From positions 5,247,001-5,311,000 of the forward strand of contig NZ_CP034448.1 of assembly GCF_003952465.1 (NCBI RefSeq): a DNA stretch of 64,000 nt, given 5' to 3'. The position numbers and the translations under genes are program-made. This DNA is from Mesorhizobium sp. M1B.F.Ca.ET.045.04.1.1. Its GTDB lineage: Bacteria > Pseudomonadota > Alphaproteobacteria > Rhizobiales > Rhizobiaceae. Below are positions 1-9,785 of the stretch, piece after piece; position 1 is the stretch's first letter, and every line of letters starts with the position of its first letter. The notes below the pieces were generated by a model that ran no database searches, was not told the origin of the DNA, and was given only the letters and a program-made list of their open reading frames with translations.

Positions 1-1
1 C

Positions 2-490
2 GCCGCGCGCGCCGCCGTCAGCCTGCCCGCTCTGCGCAAGGATTTCCTGTTCGATCCGTACCAGGTTTACGAGGCCCGGGCCTGGGGCGCGGACGCGATC
101 CTCATCATCATGGCAAGCGTCGACGATGCGCTGGCTAGCGAGCTCGAAGCGACGGCCTTCGATCTCGGCATGGACGCGCTGGTCGAAGTGCATGACGAGA
201 AGGAGATGGAGCGCGCGCTTCGCCTCTCGTCGCGGCTGATCGGCATCAACAACCGCGATCTGAGAACCTTCGAGACCAGCCTCGACGTTTCCGAGCGGAT
301 CGCCGCCATGGTGCCGGCGGACCGGCTGCTTGTCAGCGAAAGCGGCATCTTCACCCATCAGGATTGCCGTCGGCTGGAAAAGAGCAGGATCGGCACCTTT
401 CTCGTCGGCGAGAGCCTGATGCGGCAGGCCGACGTGGCGGCCGCGACCTCGCTTCTGCTGACGGGCAAGGCGCCGGCCGAGGCCGTTTGA
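2..490 (+). CDS. trpC: Indole-3-glycerol phosphate synthase, 3' part
   Basis: Enters the window already open; the frame from base 2 reads LPALRKDFLFDPYQVYEARA, the conserved TrpC segment carrying the catalytic Lys of the (beta/alpha)8 barrel, and continues through GINNRDLRTF and VSESGIF to a TGA at 488-490. TrpC closes the indole ring of carboxyphenylamino-deoxyribulose phosphate in tryptophan synthesis, in the cytoplasm. About the first third of the protein lies upstream of the window. The moaC start follows after 2 bases, so the two are probably translated from one message, as in other rhizobia where trpC is followed by moaC-moeA-lexA. Confidence 0.95.
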   Translation, partial: AARAAVSLPALRKDFLFDPYQVYEARAWGADAILIIMASVDDALASELEATAFDLGMDALVEVHDEKEMERALRLSSRLIGINNRDLRTFETSLDVSERIAAMVPADRLLVSESGIFTHQDCRRLEKSRIGTFLVGESLMRQADVAAATSLLLTGKAPAEAV

Positions 491-492
491 CG

Positions 493-972
493 ATGCCTGC
501 CCTCACCCATCTCGGCGCCAAGGGCGAAGCCAACATGGTCGATGTCGGCGACAAGGCCGAGACGACACGCACGGCAATCGCCGAAGGTTTTGTCACCATG
601 CAGCCGCAAACGCTGGAGATGATCCTGGCCGGCGACGCCAAGAAGGGTGACGTGCTGGGCACCGCGCGCATCGCCGGCATCATGGCGGCCAAGAAGACAC
701 ATGAACTCGTTCCGCTCTGCCACCCGTTACTCCTGACCAAGGTTGCGGTCGATATCGAGCCCGACCGCGCGCTGCCCGGCCTGAAGGTGACCGCGCTTGC
801 TCGCGTCACCGGCAAGACGGGCGTGGAGATGGAGGCGCTGACCGCGGCGTCGGTCGCGTGCCTCACCATCTACGACATGGCCAAGGCGGCGGACCGCGCC
901 ATGGTGATTTCCGGCATCAGGCTGGTCGAGAAGACCGGCGGCAAGTCGGGCGACTACAGGGCAGGTTCCTAA
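493..972 (+). CDS. moaC: Cyclic pyranopterin monophosphate synthase MoaC
   Basis: 159 residues, the usual MoaC length. The start chosen (MPALTHLGAKGEANMVDVGD) is the family start; an in-frame extension reaches back into trpC and is not used. All four residues needed for catalysis in E. coli MoaC fall at the same numbers here: Lys51, His77 (in PLCHPL), Asp128 and Lys131 (in IYDMAK). MoaC converts 3',8-cyclo-7,8-dihydro-GTP to cyclic pyranopterin monophosphate, the first stable molybdopterin intermediate. It is followed by moeA after one base, so this is a molybdenum-cofactor mini-operon attached to the end of trpC. Confidence 0.97.
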   Translation: MPALTHLGAKGEANMVDVGDKAETTRTAIAEGFVTMQPQTLEMILAGDAKKGDVLGTARIAGIMAAKKTHELVPLCHPLLLTKVAVDIEPDRALPGLKVTALARVTGKTGVEMEALTAASVACLTIYDMAKAADRAMVISGIRLVEKTGGKSGDYRAGS

Positions 973-973
973 G

Positions 974-2179
974 ATGGCACTGCTTCCGGTCGCCGAGGCG
1001 CTCGAGCGCTTGCTGGGCGGCGCGACTGCGCTGCCGGGCGAAAGCGTACCGTTGGCCGACGCAGCGGATAGGGTTCTGACCGAACCGGTGGTGGCGCTGC
1101 GCACTCAGCCGCCCTTCAATGCTTCGGCCATGGACGGCTATGCCGCACGCTTTGCGGATGTGGGCTCGGTGCCGGCGCGGCTCTCCGTGATCGGCATGGC
1201 GCCGGCCGGGCGCGGCTTTACCGGCATCGTCGGCAAGGGCGAGGCCGTGCGCCTCTTCACCGGCGCGCCGCTCCCCGAAGGCGCCGACACGATCGTCATC
1301 CAGGAAAATGTCCGCGACCTCGGCGGCGGCCAGATCGAGGTGACCGAGCCGACGTCCGCAGGACGCAACATCCGGCGAGCCGGTCTCGACTTCCTGAAAG
1401 GCGACGTGCTCCTCGAAAAAGGCCGCCTGCTCGATCCAGCGGCGCTTTCGTTGGCGGCGTCGGCCAACCATCCAAGCCTCACCGTGGTGCGCCGACCGCT
1501 GGTTGTCATCATCGCCACCGGCGACGAATTGCTGCCGCCGGGCAGCGAGCTCGGCCCCGACCAGATCATCTCGTCCAATGCCTACGGCGTCGCTGCGACC
1601 GCGCAGTCGGTTGGCGCGCGCGCTCTCGATCTCGGCATCGCCGCCGACCGCCATGACGCAATTGCGGCTCTGGTCGGAAAGGCCGTCGAGGCCGGCGCCG
1701 ATGTCATCGTCACTCTCGGTGGCGCGTCGGTCGGCGATCATGACCTGATCCACGACGTGCTGACCGGCCAAGGCATGCAGCTCGATTTCTGGAAGATCGC
1801 CATGCGCCCCGGCAAACCGTTGATGTTTGGCCGGCTCGGCGACATCCGTTGCATCGGCCTGCCCGGCAATCCGGTGGCAAGCCTTGTCTGCTCGCAGTTG
1901 TTCCTGAAGCCGCTTCTGGCGCGTCTCGGCGGCCGTAGCTACCGGCAGGACATCCGCACTGCGCGGCTGGCTGCCGCAATGCACGCCAACGATCTCAGGC
2001 AGGACTATGTGCGGGCCGCCGTGCGCGAGGAGGCCGGGCAACTGGTCGCGACCCCGTTCGGCATCCAGGATTCCTCGATGCTGAGGATGCTGGCGGACGC
2101 CAGTGGCCTGATCGTGCGCCAGCCCTTCGCCCCGGCGGCCGAGGTCGGCGACGAATGCAGCGTTCTGATGTTACGCTGA
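974..2179 (+). CDS. moeA: Molybdopterin molybdenumtransferase MoeA
   Basis: 401 residues, normal for MoeA. The N-terminal domain has the ASAMDGYA motif; the central MogA-like domain has IIATGDELLPPGS and TLGGASVGDHD; then MRPGKPLMFG and GLPGNPVAS, all MoeA signatures, followed by the C-terminal beta-barrel domain. It inserts molybdate into adenylated molybdopterin to give active cofactor. The start is one base after the moaC stop, indicating translational coupling. lexA follows after an intergenic region with its own SOS box, so the operon probably ends here. Confidence 0.96.
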   Translation: MALLPVAEALERLLGGATALPGESVPLADAADRVLTEPVVALRTQPPFNASAMDGYAARFADVGSVPARLSVIGMAPAGRGFTGIVGKGEAVRLFTGAPLPEGADTIVIQENVRDLGGGQIEVTEPTSAGRNIRRAGLDFLKGDVLLEKGRLLDPAALSLAASANHPSLTVVRRPLVVIIATGDELLPPGSELGPDQIISSNAYGVAATAQSVGARALDLGIAADRHDAIAALVGKAVEAGADVIVTLGGASVGDHDLIHDVLTGQGMQLDFWKIAMRPGKPLMFGRLGDIRCIGLPGNPVASLVCSQLFLKPLLARLGGRSYRQDIRTARLAAAMHANDLRQDYVRAAVREEAGQLVATPFGIQDSSMLRMLADASGLIVRQPFAPAAEVGDECSVLMLR

Positions 2180-2219
2180 ACAAAACGTCAACACATTCAC
2201 TAAACTTTAAACGGTTGCG

Positions 2220-2234
2220 GAACACAACTGGAAC
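2220..2234. promoter_or_regulatory. SOS box (LexA operator) of lexA
   Basis: GAAC-N7-GAAC, which on the other strand is a perfect GTTC-N7-GTTC, the known LexA operator of alphaproteobacteria. A second near-match, GTTC-N7-GTTT, lies at 2246-2260. Both are 35-75 bases upstream of the lexA start, so lexA is expected to repress itself and to be induced by DNA damage. The motif is read from the sequence; operator function follows from the family. Confidence 0.88.
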
Positions 2235-2294
2235 AGATAGTGTTTGTTCTGGGTTTGTTTTCTGATTCTGATTTGGAACCCGTTGGGGGCTGCC

Positions 2295-3029
2295 ATGCTG
2301 ACGCGCAAACAACATGAACTTCTGATGTTCATCCACGAACGGCTCAAGGAAAGCGGCATTCCGCCGTCTTTCGACGAGATGAAGGAGGCGCTCGACCTAG
2401 CCTCGAAGTCGGGCATCCATCGGCTGATCACGGCGTTGGAAGAGCGCGGCTTCATTCGCCGGTTGCCGAACAGGGCGCGCGCGCTGGAAGTGCTGCGCCT
2501 GCCTGATTCGATCGCGCCCGGCCTGAATGCGGCGAGGAAGTTTTCGCCAAGCGTCATCCAGGGCGGCCAAGGCAATCTCGGGCGGCAGATCAAGCCTGCG
2601 GCGCCCTCGCGCGCGCCAACACCCAGCAATGACGACGATGCCGTTTCGGCCGTGTCCATTCCAGTGATGGGCCGCATCGCCGCCGGCGTGCCGATCGACG
2701 CCATCCAGCACCAGACGCATTCGATCACAGTGCCGCCGGATATGATCGCGGGCGGCGAGCATTACGCGCTGGAGGTCAAGGGCGACTCGATGATCGAGGC
2801 CGGCATCTTCGACGGCGACACGGTCATCATCCGCAACGCCAACACCGCGAGCCCGGGCGAGATCGTGGTGGCGCTGGTCGACGACGAGGAAGCGACGCTG
2901 AAGCGCTTCCGCCGTAAGGGCGCCTCGATCGCGCTCGAGGCCGCCAACCCGGCCTATGAGACCCGCATCTTCGGACCCGATCGCGTCAAGGTTCAGGGCA
3001 AGCTGGTCGGGCTGATCCGCCGCTACTGA
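2295..3029 (+). CDS. lexA: SOS repressor LexA
   Basis: 244 residues from MLTRKQHELLMFI, the canonical LexA start; the upstream in-frame extension runs through the operator and is rejected. Residues 1-70 are the winged-helix DNA-binding domain (FDEMKEALDLASKSGIHRLI). The S24 peptidase part has the self-cleavage site Ala130-Gly131 (GRIAAGVP), nucleophile Ser165 (KGDSMIEAG) and general base Lys203 (ATLKRF). RecA filaments trigger self-cleavage and release of the SOS regulon. A long Gly/Pro/Ser-rich linker (about 85-118) separates the domains. Its last 7 bases overlap the convergent comEC stop. Confidence 0.98.
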   Translation: MLTRKQHELLMFIHERLKESGIPPSFDEMKEALDLASKSGIHRLITALEERGFIRRLPNRARALEVLRLPDSIAPGLNAARKFSPSVIQGGQGNLGRQIKPAAPSRAPTPSNDDDAVSAVSIPVMGRIAAGVPIDAIQHQTHSITVPPDMIAGGEHYALEVKGDSMIEAGIFDGDTVIIRNANTASPGEIVVALVDDEEATLKRFRRKGASIALEAANPAYETRIFGPDRVKVQGKLVGLIRRY

Positions 3030-5479
3030 GCTGGTTGCGGCTTGGCCTCCGGCTTCTCGGGCCGCTGGTAAGGCGGCAGGCCCCTCGCCTCGCGCGAATA
3101 GCTTCGCTGCTCATGCCAGGGGCGATAGGGCTTTTCGACGGCATATTGAATGGCTGGTCGCGCCGTTGCCGATTGCGGGTCGAAGAAGACGGCAGCACTG
3201 CCGTCACGCGCGAGCTGGCGCTTGGTGACGACGAGAACCCGTGGATCGCGGCAAGGATTATAGGCCGTGGCGTCGTTTATGACGATGAGGTCGGCAAAGC
3301 TACAGGCCGGCCTGGCACTGTTGCGGTTTTCCGCCAACGCGACGATCGCACCGGAAGGATGCCGGCCGATGCAGAGATCTCCGGTGCAGTAAAAGGGCGA
3401 TCCCGGTGGCAGGTCGACGGGATCGGCGATGTCGAGCGCGTCTTTGGCGAACGTCTCCGGCGGCACGATCGCTTCGGCCTTCAGCGCCCGTTTCCAGTTG
3501 TCGGTGGTGAATTCGTTGGAGCGGGCGCGGTTGATGGCGAGTTCGCCGCCGCCGATCGGCATGGCCACCAGATGCGCGTCCTCGGAGATCAAAAGGTCCG
3601 GCGTGCGCACCTGCGGGATCGTCAACAGGCTGGCCAGAGCGAAAGGAACGGCCGCCAGCCTGAGCCAGGTGGTCGCCATAGTCGCGATGACGAGCGCGAT
3701 TGTCGACAGTAGCACCGACTGGATGGAGATCAGCCCTACGGCATCGACTGGCGACCATTGCGAAATCCACGCCGAGATCGCGATCATCGCCGTCAGGCCC
3801 TTGCCCATCAAATAGAGGAACGGACCATCGATGCCGAATGGCATCGCCAACGCGCTTAGGACGGCAAACGGCATGACGATCAACGAAACGATCGGCATGA
3901 TCGCCAGATTGGCCAATAGGCTGAGCGGCGAGACGCGCTGGAAATGCCAGATGGCAAACAGCGCCGTAGCGCTTCCGGCAATGATCGACGTCATGGCGGC
4001 GCCACCCGCTCCGACCGCCAGCTTTCGCGACAGGAACCGCAGGAACGAGCGCTTTGCTGGCGGCGCCCTCTCCTTGCTGGCGCGGTAGTCGGCCCAGCCG
4101 GCATAGGCGCCGACAAGGGCGGCGGTTGCGGCGAACGACATCTGGAAGCTTGGGCCGACCACTTCATGTGGCGACACAAGGATGACGGCGACGGCCGAGA
4201 TCGCCAGGTTGCGCATCGTCAGCGCCGCGCGGTCGAACAGCACGGCAACCAGCATGACGGCAAGCATGATGAAGCTTCGCTCGGCGGCGACCACCACGCC
4301 GGAGATGACGAGATAGGCGGCGATCGAGACAAGCGCGATGGCCGCTGCATATTTCTTCACCGGGCGCCGCGAAGAGAAATCCGGAAACAACGCGAAGGCG
4401 CCGCGCAGCAGAAGCATGATCGTGCCGGCGACCAGCGCCATGTGCAGGCCCGAGATCGAGATGATGTGGTAGATTCCGGTCCGCCGCATCGCCTCGTTGA
4501 TGTCTTTGGGGATGCCGGCGCGAATGCCGACGATCAGCGCCGCGGCAATCTCGCCTTCGGGTCCGCCGACGGTGCTTCTGATGTGACCGGCAATCGCCTC
4601 GCGCGCGTTCTCGATCGCCGAGGTGATGCTCGCCCCAGCGGCCGGATTGGTTGTCGAAATGACTTTCGGGTCACCGAGGAAAAAGCCGCTGCCGCCGATG
4701 CCGGAAAAATAGCTATCGAAGGAAAAGTCATAACTTTCGGGGCGGACCGGTCCGGTCGGCGGCAAGAGCCGGGCATAGCCTGTCACCAGCGACCCTGCCT
4801 TCATCTCGGGCGGAATTCTGTGCGCCGAGAGCCTGACGCGATCCGGCGCGTAGCGCAGCGTCGGATGCGCGGTCGAGATGAGGTCGATGGTCAGCCGCAC
4901 ACGGCCATTGGCCATTTCCTCGGCGATGACGACGCGACCCGTCAGCCGCGTCTGGATTTCGGAGCCGAGCATCGGCGTTGCGGTCCGCCATGTCTCGACT
5001 TTCGCGGCGACAAAGCCCAATGCGCAAAACAGCGCCGCCATGAAGAGAAGATGCGTCTTTGGCCAAGAGCGGGAAATGGCCGCACAGACCGCCATCAGCG
5101 CTACCGCCGCCTGCGGCCTGTAGAGATCGGGCTCCGCGTTCAGGGAAAAATAGAAGATCACGCCGGCAGCCAGGAACACCGGCACCAGCAGGAAGGCGAT
5201 GCCGCGGTCGAGCTCGGTTGTAGCGGCTACAACGACGCTTTGGCGAAACGCGGAAAACGAGGCGCAGCTGAACTGCCGTCGGATCCGGTCGATGGTTGCC
5301 GACTGTGGCGGCTGCAGGGCGGCACCGCCGTCCGGCGGTAAAATCTCACCAGCCGGCCGCGGCATCGGAAGCGAAACCGGCGTCGCTTCAGCAGGCGCGG
5401 TGCCGGCAAACAGCAGGCGCTCGCTGACGCCAGCCGTCGTCCCCTCGCCCTCCACCGCGCCCCGGCCACGTCCAGCCAT
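3023..5479 (-). CDS. comEC: ComEC/Rec2-type DNA uptake channel protein
   Basis: 818 residues. Order: low-complexity N-terminus to about 80, several membrane segments (about 92-160), the DUF4131/OB-like periplasmic domain (about 165-300), and the Competence domain with the diagnostic HIISISGLHMAL at 338-349 followed by many membrane helices to about 640. The C-terminal part lies where a metallo-beta-lactamase-like domain normally sits, but I see no HxHxDH in it, so any nuclease activity there is doubtful. In competent bacteria ComEC carries single-stranded DNA across the inner membrane. It stands alone between lexA and gltX, which is the usual rhizobial position. Competence in these bacteria is largely unproven. 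Confidence 0.88.
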   Translation of the reverse strand: MAGRGRGAVEGEGTTAGVSERLLFAGTAPAEATPVSLPMPRPAGEILPPDGGAALQPPQSATIDRIRRQFSCASFSAFRQSVVVAATTELDRGIAFLLVPVFLAAGVIFYFSLNAEPDLYRPQAAVALMAVCAAISRSWPKTHLLFMAALFCALGFVAAKVETWRTATPMLGSEIQTRLTGRVVIAEEMANGRVRLTIDLISTAHPTLRYAPDRVRLSAHRIPPEMKAGSLVTGYARLLPPTGPVRPESYDFSFDSYFSGIGGSGFFLGDPKVISTTNPAAGASITSAIENAREAIAGHIRSTVGGPEGEIAAALIVGIRAGIPKDINEAMRRTGIYHIISISGLHMALVAGTIMLLLRGAFALFPDFSSRRPVKKYAAAIALVSIAAYLVISGVVVAAERSFIMLAVMLVAVLFDRAALTMRNLAISAVAVILVSPHEVVGPSFQMSFAATAALVGAYAGWADYRASKERAPPAKRSFLRFLSRKLAVGAGGAAMTSIIAGSATALFAIWHFQRVSPLSLLANLAIMPIVSLIVMPFAVLSALAMPFGIDGPFLYLMGKGLTAMIAISAWISQWSPVDAVGLISIQSVLLSTIALVIATMATTWLRLAAVPFALASLLTIPQVRTPDLLISEDAHLVAMPIGGGELAINRARSNEFTTDNWKRALKAEAIVPPETFAKDALDIADPVDLPPGSPFYCTGDLCIGRHPSGAIVALAENRNSARPACSFADLIVINDATAYNPCRDPRVLVVTKRQLARDGSAAVFFDPQSATARPAIQYAVEKPYRPWHEQRSYSREARGLPPYQRPEKPEAKPQPAQ

Positions 5480-5581
5480 CGGGTCTGCCCCTTGCGCCCC
5501 AGACCTCCTATGCTACATGAACCGCGACAGCGCGAAAGTCCGCGCAGCCACGCCTGTTTTCAGTGCCATTCTGAGAGTTCC

Positions 5582-7006
5582 ATGTCCGATAAGGTCGTCA
5601 CCCGTTTTGCCCCCTCGCCCACCGGCTACCTGCACATCGGCGGGGCGCGCACGGCGCTGTTCAACTGGCTCTACGCCAAGCACACCGGCGGCACGATGCT
5701 GCTGCGCATCGAAGACACTGATCGCGAGCGCTCCACCGAGGCTGCGACGGCCGCCATCCTGGATGGACTGACCTGGCTCGGCCTCTCTTGGGACGGCGAA
5801 GCAGTGTCGCAGTTCGCGCGCGCGCCGCGCCACCGCGAGGTGGCCGAGGGGCTCGTGCGTCTCGGCAAGGCCTACTACAGCTACGAGACGCCGGCAGAGC
5901 TCGAGGCGATGCGCGAGGCGGCGCGAGCCAAGGGCCTGCCGCCGCGCTACAACGGCCAGTGGCGCGACCGCGACCCGTCAGAGGCGCCTCCCGGCGTCAA
6001 GGGCGCCATCCGCATCAAGGCGCCGACTGAGGGCGAGACGATCGTGCACGACCGCGTGCAGGGCGAGGTGCGCTTCCCGAACAAGGATCTCGACGATTTC
6101 ATCATCCTGCGCTCGGACGGCAACCCGACTTACATGCACGCGGTCGTCGTCGACGACCACGACATGGGCGTCACCCACATCATCCGTGGCGACGACCATC
6201 TGACCAACGCGGCGCGCCAGACCGTGATCTACAACGCCATGGGCTGGGCTGTGCCGTCGATGTCGCACATCCCGCTGATCCACGGCGCCGACGGCGCCAA
6301 GCTGTCGAAGCGCCACGGCGCGCTCGGCGTCGAGGCCTACCGCGCCATGGGCTATCTGCCCGAGGCGCTGCTCAACTATCTGGCGAGGCTCGGCTGGAGC
6401 CATGGCGACGACGAGGTGATGTCGATCAAGAACATGATCTCCTGGTTCGACATCGGCGACGTCAACAAGGGTGCCGCGCGCTTCGACTTCGCCAAGCTCG
6501 AGGCGCTGAACGGCGTGCACATGCGCCAGATGGACGACAAGGCTCTCTTCGACATCTTCGTCGCCACCTTGCCCTATCTCGAAGGCGGACCGGCGCTCGC
6601 GGCAAAGCTCGACGACAGGCGCAAGGCACAGCTGCTGGCCGCCATGCCCGGCCTCAAGGAGCGGGCAAAGACGCTGGTCGAGCTCGTTGACGGAGCCGCC
6701 TTCCTGTTCGCTGAGCGGCCCCTGCAGCTCGATGAGAAGGCCGCGGGATTGCTTGGCGCTGACGCGCGCGCCATCCTTCGTGGCGCCCATGCAGCGCTCG
6801 CGGCGGTCCCCGCCGACTGGAGCGCGGCAACCGCGGAAGCCGCTATTCGGGCCTTTGCGCAGGCCGGCGGCCACAAGCTTGGCGCCGTGGCTCAACCGTT
6901 GAGAGCCGCGCTCACCGGCCGGAGCACCTCGCCCGGCGTGTTCGACGTGCTCGCCGTGTTGGGGCGCGCGGAGAGCCTGGCGCGGATCGGAGATCAAATC
7001 GATTAG
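5582..7006 (+). CDS. gltX: Glutamyl-tRNA synthetase
   Basis: 474 residues, standard for class I GluRS. The start is placed at MSDKVVTRFAPSPTGYLHIG, which is the family N-terminus; the longer frame is upstream leader. The ATP-binding HIGH-type motif is LHIGGAR and the KMSKS loop is AKLSKRHG (residues about 237-244). The C-terminal helical anticodon-binding domain is complete. It charges tRNA-Glu and, because this organism has GatCAB (gatA and gatC are at 43-45 kb), it could be the non-discriminating form that also charges tRNA-Gln. That last point is inference from context. Confidence 0.96.
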   Translation: MSDKVVTRFAPSPTGYLHIGGARTALFNWLYAKHTGGTMLLRIEDTDRERSTEAATAAILDGLTWLGLSWDGEAVSQFARAPRHREVAEGLVRLGKAYYSYETPAELEAMREAARAKGLPPRYNGQWRDRDPSEAPPGVKGAIRIKAPTEGETIVHDRVQGEVRFPNKDLDDFIILRSDGNPTYMHAVVVDDHDMGVTHIIRGDDHLTNAARQTVIYNAMGWAVPSMSHIPLIHGADGAKLSKRHGALGVEAYRAMGYLPEALLNYLARLGWSHGDDEVMSIKNMISWFDIGDVNKGAARFDFAKLEALNGVHMRQMDDKALFDIFVATLPYLEGGPALAAKLDDRRKAQLLAAMPGLKERAKTLVELVDGAAFLFAERPLQLDEKAAGLLGADARAILRGAHAALAAVPADWSAATAEAAIRAFAQAGGHKLGAVAQPLRAALTGRSTSPGVFDVLAVLGRAESLARIGDQID

Positions 7007-7188
7007 GAGCGAACTGGCCCAAGAAGATTGGCATTGAAAGGTGTGTTTCGCAGTGCAACATTAGGCCTTGGCCCAATCTGGCACGCACCCCCTAAAATGC
7101 GGTGGTAAGTTCGCGCATTCCGGTGATTTCGACGTGTCGTTTGCAGGAATTGCCTTGCCGGCATGAGGAAACATAAAGGAGTTTGAGA

Positions 7189-8517
<1,329 letters not shown>

Positions 8518-8521
8518 ACTT

Positions 8522-8620
8522 GAGCGAATAGCGAAATAGCGAGTAGCGAATAGGGAAAAGCAGCAAAGCGCTGAGCAGCACCCAGGCCCCTACTCGCTAT
8601 TCGCTACTCCCTATTCGCTC
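8522..8620. repeat. Inverted array of imperfect 7-base repeats between gltA and lpxB
   Basis: The left arm (8522-8556) is made of TAGCGAA-like units (TAGCGAA, TAGCGAG, TAGGGAA); the right arm (8587-8620) is its reverse complement in units CTACTCG, CTATTCG, CTACTCC, CTATTCG with an exact period of 7. About 30 bases separate the arms. The two arms can form a long hairpin on either strand at the junction of the convergent genes gltA and lpxB. The lpxB stop codon and last residues lie inside the right arm. The element may serve as a bidirectional terminator; that is inference. Confidence 0.85.
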
Positions 8621-9785
8621 TCTTGATGCATCCAAGAACCACCCCTGCAGCGATTTCGCCCGACGGCCTTTCCGTTGCCATGCGTCTTACGATCTCGGCG
8701 AAGCCTGCCTTCTGCCAGACGCGCATGCCGGTATCGGCAAACAGGCCTTCCAACTGGCGGGCCAGGTTCTCCGGCCGGACATACTGGTTGTAGAATTCAG
8801 GAACCAGCGTACGGTCCGAGATCAGGTTGGGCAGCAGTGCCGACCATGTGGTCACCAGATAGCGTGAAATGACGCGCGCGATCGGATCAAGCTTGTAGCT
8901 GGACACCATCGGAACGCCCGAAAGCGCAAGCTCGAGCGAAACCGTTCCGGACGCGATCAAAGCCGCATCGGCCTTGCCGAAAGCCTGCCATTTGCGCTCC
9001 GCATCGGTGATGATCTCGGGCTTTTCGTCCCAACCCGCGACGGAGGTCCTGACCAGGTCGGCGACATGCGGCACGGTCGGCAGCAGCAGGCGCAACCGGT
9101 GGCCGCGCTGGCGCAAGACCGACATCGTCTCGCCGAACGGCTCGATCAGCCGGCGCACCTCGCCGCGGCGCGAGCCCGGCAGCACCAGCAGCGTCTTGAC
9201 GCGATCCCCCGACAGGTCGCGCGGCAAGCTTTGCGCCTTGGCGGCGCCAAGCACGCCGGGTTCCTGCGTCAACCGGTGGCCGACATAAGTGCCGGGCGGT
9301 CCGCCAAGCCGGGCAAGCGCCTTCACCTCGAAAGGCAGGATGCAGAGAATGTGATCGACATAGGGCTTCATCGCCACCGCCCTGCCCGGCCGCCATGCCC
9401 ATACACTCGGACACACATAGTGGACGATCGGAATGGCGGGCGCGGCAGCGCGGACCTTTTTAGCGACGCGCAACGAAAAATCGGGGCTGTCGATGGTGAT
9501 CAGGCAATCCGGTCGCTCCGCCTCGATTGCGGCGGCTGTCTGGCTGATCCGCCGCATCAGCCGCGGCAGGTCGCGCAGGACCGCGCTGAAGCCAATCAGC
9601 GCGATCTCGCTGCCGTCGAAGAGCGGTCTCAGCCCCAATTCCTGCAAATGCCGGCCGCCAATGCCGATCAGTTGGATCTTGCGGCCGGTGATTTTCTCCA
9701 GCGCGCGCACGATGTCGGCGCCGAGCAGGTCGCCGGATTCCTCGCCGGCGACGATGGCGATCTTAAACGGCTTCTCATCGGCCAT
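8604..9785 (-). CDS. lpxB: Lipid-A-disaccharide synthase
   Basis: 393 residues. The GT19 family is clear: KIAIVAGEESGDLLGADIV at the N-terminus, IGIGGRHLQELGL, IDSPDFSLRVAK, YVCPSVWAWRPGRA, LVLPGSRRGEV and ASGTVSLELALSGVPMV (UDP-binding). It joins UDP-2,3-diacylglucosamine and lipid X to form lipid A disaccharide at the inner-membrane cytoplasmic face. It overlaps lpxI by 11 bases and is the last gene of the rpsB-lpxB super-cluster. The final residues RANRE are encoded by the heptamer repeat, so the C-terminus has probably been extended by the repeat. Confidence 0.96.
   Translation of the reverse strand: MADEKPFKIAIVAGEESGDLLGADIVRALEKITGRKIQLIGIGGRHLQELGLRPLFDGSEIALIGFSAVLRDLPRLMRRISQTAAAIEAERPDCLITIDSPDFSLRVAKKVRAAAPAIPIVHYVCPSVWAWRPGRAVAMKPYVDHILCILPFEVKALARLGGPPGTYVGHRLTQEPGVLGAAKAQSLPRDLSGDRVKTLLVLPGSRRGEVRRLIEPFGETMSVLRQRGHRLRLLLPTVPHVADLVRTSVAGWDEKPEIITDAERKWQAFGKADAALIASGTVSLELALSGVPMVSSYKLDPIARVISRYLVTTWSALLPNLISDRTLVPEFYNQYVRPENLARQLEGLFADTGMRVWQKAGFAEIVRRMATERPSGEIAAGVVLGCIKRANRE

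Noticed and set aside
917..2041. Long minus-strand frame opposite moeA
   Set aside because: It is a shadow caused by high GC at third positions; no family features, and moeA is certain.
3944..5341. 465-codon plus-strand frame opposite comEC
   Set aside because: Arg/Gly/His-rich translation with no domain; comEC membrane helices and SGLH motif are on the other strand.
8522..8620. CRISPR-like array
   Set aside because: Units are only 7 bases, contiguous and inverted; there are no spacers and no cas genes.
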